A DNA stretch of 64,000 nt. Source: Desnuesiella massiliensis. GTDB lineage: Bacteria > Bacillota > Clostridia > Clostridiales > Clostridiaceae. The notes below the pieces were generated by a model, which saw only the letters and a program-made list of their open reading frames with translations, was not told where the DNA came from and did no database searches. The position numbers and the translations under genes were made by a program. Position 1 is the first letter of the stretch. Each line of letters opens with the position of its first letter. The stretch is taken from the NCBI RefSeq assembly GCF_001403615.1, contig NZ_LN879454.1, positions 186,001 through 250,000 of the forward strand. The letters are read 5' to 3'. This document shows, piece after piece, positions 58,999 to 64,000 of the stretch.

Positions 58999-61170
58999 AT
59001 GGAAAAAATAGAAGCTGTTATCTTTGATATGGATGGAATATTATTTGACACAGAGAGGATAGGCTTTGAATCTTATAGGAAAGTTTTAAAAAAGTATGGA
59101 TATGACATGAATAAAGAAGATTATTGCTCATTAATAGGTAGAACTCGTGAAAGTATTAGCCAAATACTTATTAATAAGTATGGACAAGACTTACCTATAA
59201 CAAATATTTATGCAGAAAAAGATATGGATACGCTTAAATTTATATATAAGAATGGTCCACCTATTAAACCAGGGGTATATGAATTGTTAGACTATTTAGT
59301 TGAAAAGGAATATAAAATAGCAGTAGCAACCTGCACACACAGGGAAAGAGCAGTTGCCTTATTGGAGAGGGCTGGTATAAGAGACAAATTCAATGCAATA
59401 ATCTGTGGAGATGATGTGAAAAATTCTAAGCCTGATCCTGAGATATTTTTAAAAGCTGTAGAAAAATTAAAGGTAGCTCCTGAAAGGTGTATTGTTTTGG
59501 AAGATTCTCCAGTAGGTATAGAAGCAGCCCATAATGGAGGAATGATGAGCATTAATATTCCAGATTTAAAGGAACCGGATGAGAAAGTTGAGAGACTTGC
59601 TTATAAAATATGTAGCAATTTGCTAGAAGTCAGAGACTATTTAAAGAATATTGATTTTAAATTATTTCAATTGCAAAATGGTACTGATATTAGGGGCGTT
59701 GCAATTGAACAACCAGATTTTAAGGCTAATTTGACAAATGAGGCCGTAAACGCCATAGCTTCTGGTTTTGCAGTTTGGTTAAGAAATAAAAAAGATATTA
59801 AAACAGGGAGTATTAAGGTTGCTGTAGGAATGGATTCCAGGCTATCTGGTGAGAGCTTAAAATCATCAGTAATAGGTGGAATAACCAGCCTGGGCTGTGA
59901 TGTATATGACTGCGGTATGTGCACTACACCAGCAATGTTTATGACTACTGTATTGGAGAACTATAAATGCCATGGAGCAATTATGATTACAGCCAGCCAT
60001 CTGCCATACTACTATAATGGATTGAAGTTTTTTACAGAAGATGGCGGTTGCGAAAAGGAAGACATAAAAGATATATTAACTATAGCGGGTAAACAAGACT
60101 TTAATTACTTAGATATAAAAGGAAAAGTATCTAAAATTGATTTTATTAAAGAATACTCGGACTTATTGATAAAATTAATACGACATGGGGTTAATTCAGA
60201 TATCAATTATGATAAGCCGCTATTGGGTTTTAAAATTGTTATTGATGCCGGTAATGGAGCAGGTGGATTTTTTGCTCATAAAGTTCTAAAAAGCCTGGGA
60301 GCAGATACTTCTGGAAGTCAATTTACTGATCCAGATGGTAGATTTCCTAATCATATTCCTAATCCTGAAAATAAAGAGGCTATGGAATCAATACGTGATG
60401 CTGTAATAAATAATAATGCAGATTTAGGGATAATTTTTGATACAGATGTGGATAGAGCAGCCATCGTGGGTTTAAATGGGATTGAAATCAACCGTAATGC
60501 ACTGATAGCTTTAATTTCCTCTATTGTCTTAGAAGAACATCCAAATTCAATAATTGTAACTGATTCAGTAACCTCAACAGGGCTTAAAGAGTTTATAGAA
60601 ACAAAGCTGGGCGGAATTCATCATAGGTTTAAGAGAGGTTATAGAAATGTTATAAATGAAGCACTTAAGCTTAATAGTATAGGTAAGGAATGTTATTTAG
60701 CTATAGAGACTTCAGGACACGCCGCACTAAAAGAAAACTACTTTTTGGATGATGGTGCATGCCTAATTGCAAAAATACTAATAAAAATGGCTAAGCTTCA
60801 TGGCCAGGGAAAAACTATTGAAAGTCTGATCGAAGGTTTAAAAGTTCCTTATGAGAGTTCAGAATACAGAATTAAAATTCTTGCTGAAGACTTTAAGGAA
60901 TACGGAGCAGTTATATTAAATGACCTAATAGAGCTTGTGCGAAAAGAAAAATCTTGGAGTCTAGTACCCAATAACTTTGAAGGAATTAGGGTATCCTGTA
61001 ACACTGAAAATGGCACTGGTTGGTTTTTGCTAAGACTGTCATTACATGAGCCAACGCTACCCCTAAACGTTGAATCAGATGTAAAAGGCGGAGTTCAAAC
61101 AATTTTAAATAAGTTAAAACCATTTTTAAAAAAATATGATAAGTTAGATATAAGTAACTTAAGATATTAA
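58999..61170 (+). CDS. Fusion protein: HAD phosphatase/beta-PGM-like domain + phosphohexomutase
   Basis: 723 residues. Domain 1 (about 1-215) is a HAD-IA hydrolase with nucleophile FDMDGILFDTE, motif II VATCTH, motif III GDDVKNSKPDPEIF and VLEDSPVGIEAA, as in beta-phosphoglucomutase and sugar phosphatases. Domain 2 (about 220-723) is a complete alpha-D-phosphohexomutase: GTDIRG start, catalytic phosphoserine in MITASHLPYYYNG, metal-binding DTDVDRAAI, sugar-binding ETSGHAAL and a C-terminal phosphate-binding domain. The two activities normally belong to separate proteins. ATG follows GAGGAGGATATT. The gene is not closely coupled to others; it may interconvert or dephosphorylate hexose phosphates made by the nearby PTS route. 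Confidence 0.9.
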   Translation: MEKIEAVIFDMDGILFDTERIGFESYRKVLKKYGYDMNKEDYCSLIGRTRESISQILINKYGQDLPITNIYAEKDMDTLKFIYKNGPPIKPGVYELLDYLVEKEYKIAVATCTHRERAVALLERAGIRDKFNAIICGDDVKNSKPDPEIFLKAVEKLKVAPERCIVLEDSPVGIEAAHNGGMMSINIPDLKEPDEKVERLAYKICSNLLEVRDYLKNIDFKLFQLQNGTDIRGVAIEQPDFKANLTNEAVNAIASGFAVWLRNKKDIKTGSIKVAVGMDSRLSGESLKSSVIGGITSLGCDVYDCGMCTTPAMFMTTVLENYKCHGAIMITASHLPYYYNGLKFFTEDGGCEKEDIKDILTIAGKQDFNYLDIKGKVSKIDFIKEYSDLLIKLIRHGVNSDINYDKPLLGFKIVIDAGNGAGGFFAHKVLKSLGADTSGSQFTDPDGRFPNHIPNPENKEAMESIRDAVINNNADLGIIFDTDVDRAAIVGLNGIEINRNALIALISSIVLEEHPNSIIVTDSVTSTGLKEFIETKLGGIHHRFKRGYRNVINEALKLNSIGKECYLAIETSGHAALKENYFLDDGACLIAKILIKMAKLHGQGKTIESLIEGLKVPYESSEYRIKILAEDFKEYGAVILNDLIELVRKEKSWSLVPNNFEGIRVSCNTENGTGWFLLRLSLHEPTLPLNVESDVKGGVQTILNKLKPFLKKYDKLDISNLRY

Positions 61171-61225
61171 CCTGTACAAGACAGGCACTGCCGCTATATG
61201 AAAACTCAGGAAGATAAGCAGTGAA

Positions 61226-61363
61226 GGGGCTTATATACTCAAAGACTCTGAAAAGGAAACATCGAACGTAATGCCCATGGAATCAGGTTCTGAAGTAGAG
61301 CTCGTATATAAAGCATCAGATAAATTAAAAGAAAAAGGGTTGAAAATGTTATTAATAAAGTAG
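61226..61363 (+). pseudogene. Transketolase C-terminal fragment
   Basis: The frame reads EGAYILKDSEKETSNVMPME then SGSEVELVYKASDKLKEKG and stops; GAYIL-KDSE..SGSEVELV is the conserved pattern that starts the C-terminal domain of transketolases (ATGSEVxLA). Only ~45 codons remain, cut before the C-terminal domain is complete and just upstream of a CRISPR leader remnant. Confidence 0.65.
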
Positions 61364-61584
61364 AAAAAAACTCATTAGGATACGAATATTGTCTTGCTAG
61401 AAATTAATTTTACCAGCCTCATTGAAACTTAAATTCTTCTTAAAGTCTTTAAAATAGGGCTTTAAGGGAATTTTTTTTGAATAAATTAAAATAGCACTTG
61501 ATGCCTGGTAAAAAATCAAACAATCCCTTTATTTTCAATGGGTTTAAAGGTATAATAAAAAGAAAGAATGCTGATTTTACAGTG
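61364..61584 (+). other. CRISPR leader 6 (5'-truncated) with internal terminator
   Basis: Begins within the leader sequence at AAAAAACTCATTAGGATACG, directly after the transketolase remnant; the post-array part is missing. A reduced hairpin (TTCTTAAAG..CTTTAAGGGAA, about 61435-61475) and the terminal GCTGATTTTACAGTG are present. Confidence 0.75.
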
Positions 61585-62537
61585 GTTGAACCTTAACATG
61601 GGATGTATTTAAATTCTTGGAATAACCAATCAAAGTCTATAATCCATCCGTTGAACCTTAACATGGGATGTATTTAAATTCATATAAGTTTTAAGCTGCA
61701 GTATTTTATTATTTTGTTGAACCTTAACATGGGATGTATTTAAATGTACGTAACATACACTTGATATAAATACAATTTTTAGTTGAACCTTAACATGGGA
61801 TGTATTTAAATTATTATTAATTAAGCTATTTTGTTTTTCTATAAGTGTTGAACCTTAACATGGGATGTATTTAAATTATTATTTAATATTCCCTTATAGA
61901 AATTCAAAGTTTCGTTGAACCTTAACATGGGATGTATTTAAATTTAGCAACATTTTGGGCTATCTCTTTATCTTCTTCAGAGTTGAACCTTAACATGGGA
62001 TGTATTTAAATTACAGGTTTTCATAATTCATAATAATGGCTGCTAGTTGAACCTTAACATGGGATGTATTTAAATCCCAATCAGGTGCTGGAGCTTGAGG
62101 ACATGGACACAGTTGAACCTTAACATGGGATGTATTTAAATGCTTGAATTGTACAATATCTATTTATAACAGGCTCATATAGTTGAACCTTAACATGGGA
62201 TGTATTTAAATTGTTTTCTCTGCTAGTCTTTGCATATATTTGCGTGTTGAACCTTAACATGGGATGTATTTAAATAGAAGAAAAGAAACTCCAAGAAGAA
62301 ATTAAAGTTAAGTTGAACCTTAACATGGGATGTATTTAAATTATATTAAGGTTTATACATTCATGATAGCATTAAGTTGAACCTTAACATGGGATGTATT
62401 TAAATTCTGTTCCCATGCTAATAGGTTCAGAGGTTCTCATGGTTGAACCTTAACATGGGATGTATTTAAATTATTTACTAGCACTCCCTGGTGTAAGTTG
62501 CTATGCTGTTGAACCTTAACATGGGATGTATTTAAAT
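61585..62537 (+). CRISPR. CRISPR array 6: 15 repeats, 14 spacers
   Basis: Uniform repeats GTTGAACC with ATGGGATG, ending ATTTAAAT, spaced 65-67 bp. Same direction as arrays 1-5. Confidence 0.98.
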
Positions 62538-62840
62538 TTTGATGTTCAACTCGTAAGAAATAAATTTAAAATAGCGATTAAAGATGATGAGTCATCTCAG
62601 TTATGCATATAAATATTAGAAAAAACTCATTGAGATACGGATATTGTCTTGCTAAAAATTAATTTTACCAGCCTTGTTGAAATTTGAAATCCACTTAAAA
62701 CCTTTAAAATAGAGCTTTAAGTGGGATTTTTTTTGAACAAATTAAAATAGCACTTGGTTCCTGGTAAAAAATCAAGCAATCTCTTTATTTTCAACGGGTT
62801 TAGGGATATAATAAAAATAAGGAATGTTGATTTTACAATG
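62538..62840 (+). other. CRISPR leader 7 with internal terminator
   Basis: 303 bp. Same post-array start (TTTTGATGTTCAACTCG), shorter middle, and hairpin CACTTAAAAC..GCTTTAAGTG with T-run at about 62690-62738. Ends TTTTACAATG before array 7. Confidence 0.78.
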
Positions 62841-63987
62841 GCTGAACCTTAACATAGGATGTATTTAAATAAGTATTCATCTGACCACCCTTGAAGTCTA
62901 AAGCACGCTGAACCTTAACATAGGATGTATTTAAATAAGATTATCCCTCCCCAACCGGTGTCAAATCGCTTCGCTGAACCTTAACATAGGATGTATTTAA
63001 ATTCAGCTATACTATCAATAAATGACTTTTGTTTTCTGCTGAACCTTAACATAGGATGTATTTAAATTAATTACATTTTACGACAATATTTTTGCGAATA
63101 AAAGCTGAACCTTAACATAGGATGTATTTAAATAATCATTCTCTTTTATTGTTATGTCTTCAGAATATGGCTGAACCTTAACATAGGATGTATTTAAATA
63201 GTTTTCCGCCTTCCCCTATAGCCATTCTTTTACGAGCTGAACCTTAACATAGGATGTATTTAAATGCTATTGCTAATTGCATTACAGTAGGTGTAAAACG
63301 CTGAACCTTAACATAGGATGTATTTAAATCGACATATGTAGAGGTAAAAACGCAATAATCGAAAGCTGAACCTTAACATAGGATGTATTTAAATTCATTT
63401 AGCTCAGTAGATCTGTTTTCTAGAACTTGTGCTGAACCTTAACATAGGATGTATTTAAATAAGAAAGGTGCAAATAAACCTATAACTAGGCAACAGCTGA
63501 ACCTTAACATAGGATGTATTTAAATTATTCATACTCTTCCTCTGAAGAATCTGAAGAAGTTGTTGAACCTTAACATAGGATGTATTTAAATATGCTACTG
63601 AGTGCAAGACCGTCGCTTTACCGTCTGGTTGAACCTTAACATAGGATGTATTTAAATTTGTAATAACCTCCATATAATTTAATTGTTAATTACAGTTGAA
63701 CCTTAACATAGGATGTATTTAAATAAAGTTACATCTCGGCGGGTTACCGATTTATCCCGCTTGAACCTTAACATAGGATGTATTTAAATCTAAAGGGTGG
63801 AAGTGAAGGCAACTACCCAATGCTATTCTTGAACCTTAACATAAGATGTATTTAAATTGGGTCATTCCTACAGCTCTATACAAGCTATTACGTTGAACCT
63901 TAACATGAGATGCATTTAAATCCAATAAAAACCGCAGATTTAGGAATAGAGACAGACGTTGAACCTTAACATGAGATGTATTTAAAT
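62841..63987 (+). CRISPR. CRISPR array 7: at least 18 repeats, runs to the window edge
   Basis: Repeats 1-11 are GCTGAACC with ATAGGATG; 12-14 GTTGAACC; 15-16 CTTGAACC; 17-18 GTTGAACC with ATGAGATG (one with GCATTTAAAT). The last visible repeat ends at 63987 and 13 further bases remain, so the array may continue outside the window. Confidence 0.97.
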
Positions 63988-64000
63988 GAGAACATAAAAA

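Noticed and set aside
63455..63673. Minus-strand ORF of 72 codons with repeated NLNTSYVKVQ
   Set aside because: It is the translation of CRISPR repeats and spacers in array 7, not a gene.
44869..64000. cas genes beside the arrays
   Set aside because: All sizeable frames in this region belong to the sugar island; none has Cas1, Cas2, Cas3, Cas5, Cas6, Cas7 or Cas8 features.
1..64000. tRNA or rRNA genes
   Set aside because: I saw no tRNA-like T-loop GGTTCRA segments in the right context and no rRNA stretches; a covariance-model scan would be needed to exclude a missed one.

Overview
The window looks like a chromosomal segment of a low-GC Gram-positive anaerobe of the genus Clostridium or a close relative. 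The base composition is strongly AT-rich, genes carry GGAGG-type ribosome binding sites, and there is a spore germinant receptor operon (gerKA-KC-KB order), an agr-type quorum-sensing locus, and CRISPR repeats of the clostridial type I-B kind ending in ATTTAAAT. I cannot name the species from sequence alone.

Region 1 (1-4.3 kb) is a complete agr locus with an unusual layout: response regulator and sensor kinase genes on the plus strand converge on agrD and agrB on the minus strand. The 46-codon agrD gene has a serine where the ring-forming residue normally is cysteine. Divergent from agrB is an ABC-type ATPase gene whose protein has lost its catalytic motifs; a tandem 21-bp-period direct repeat sits just upstream of its promoter. 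The tail of a CPBP membrane protease lies at the left edge.

Region 2 (4.5-26 kb) is core-like: a chemotaxis receptor, a YhaM-type exoribonuclease, a PAS/GGDEF protein, the ger operon, a MurR/RpiR-controlled alpha-glucoside PTS with a GH4 6-phospho-alpha-glucosidase, an acetyltransferase, a TetR regulator with a two-operator promoter driving a membrane protein, an OmpR-type two-component system, and a DUF4342 protein. Several palindromic intergenic repeats occur here, including two copies of a GC-rich ~103-bp hairpin.

Region 3 (26-45 kb) is accessory: mostly single, unrelated genes (acetyltransferases, Nudix, methyltransferase, EFR1 ferredoxin, DUF5694, membrane proteins, a two-DTG aspartic-protease-like protein, an IS1182-type insertion sequence). 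Many are bounded by two recurrent intergenic modules: a promoter-containing repeat and a terminator hairpin family. Two solitary CRISPR-repeat-like sequences with shared flanks lie here, far from the arrays.

Region 4 (45-64 kb) holds seven leader/array units (88 repeats counted) in two clusters, 45.1-49.8 kb and 61.6 kb to the edge, with no cas gene in the window. All arrays point the same way; each array after the first is preceded by a copy of a ~300-bp leader with an internal terminator. Between the clusters is a sugar catabolic island: a KDPG-type aldolase, a mannose-family PTS (EIIB, C, D, A), a 2-hydroxyacid dehydrogenase, a SIS isomerase, a DHDPS/NAL-type aldolase, a PucR/CdaR-type regulator overlapping a second EIIB gene, and a HAD-phosphomutase fusion. 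Remnants of an isopropylmalate/isocitrate dehydrogenase family gene, a transketolase gene and other ORFs suggest this island has been rearranged. A palindromic element with different but complementary outer arms occurs at 0.4, 38.4 and 56.8 kb.
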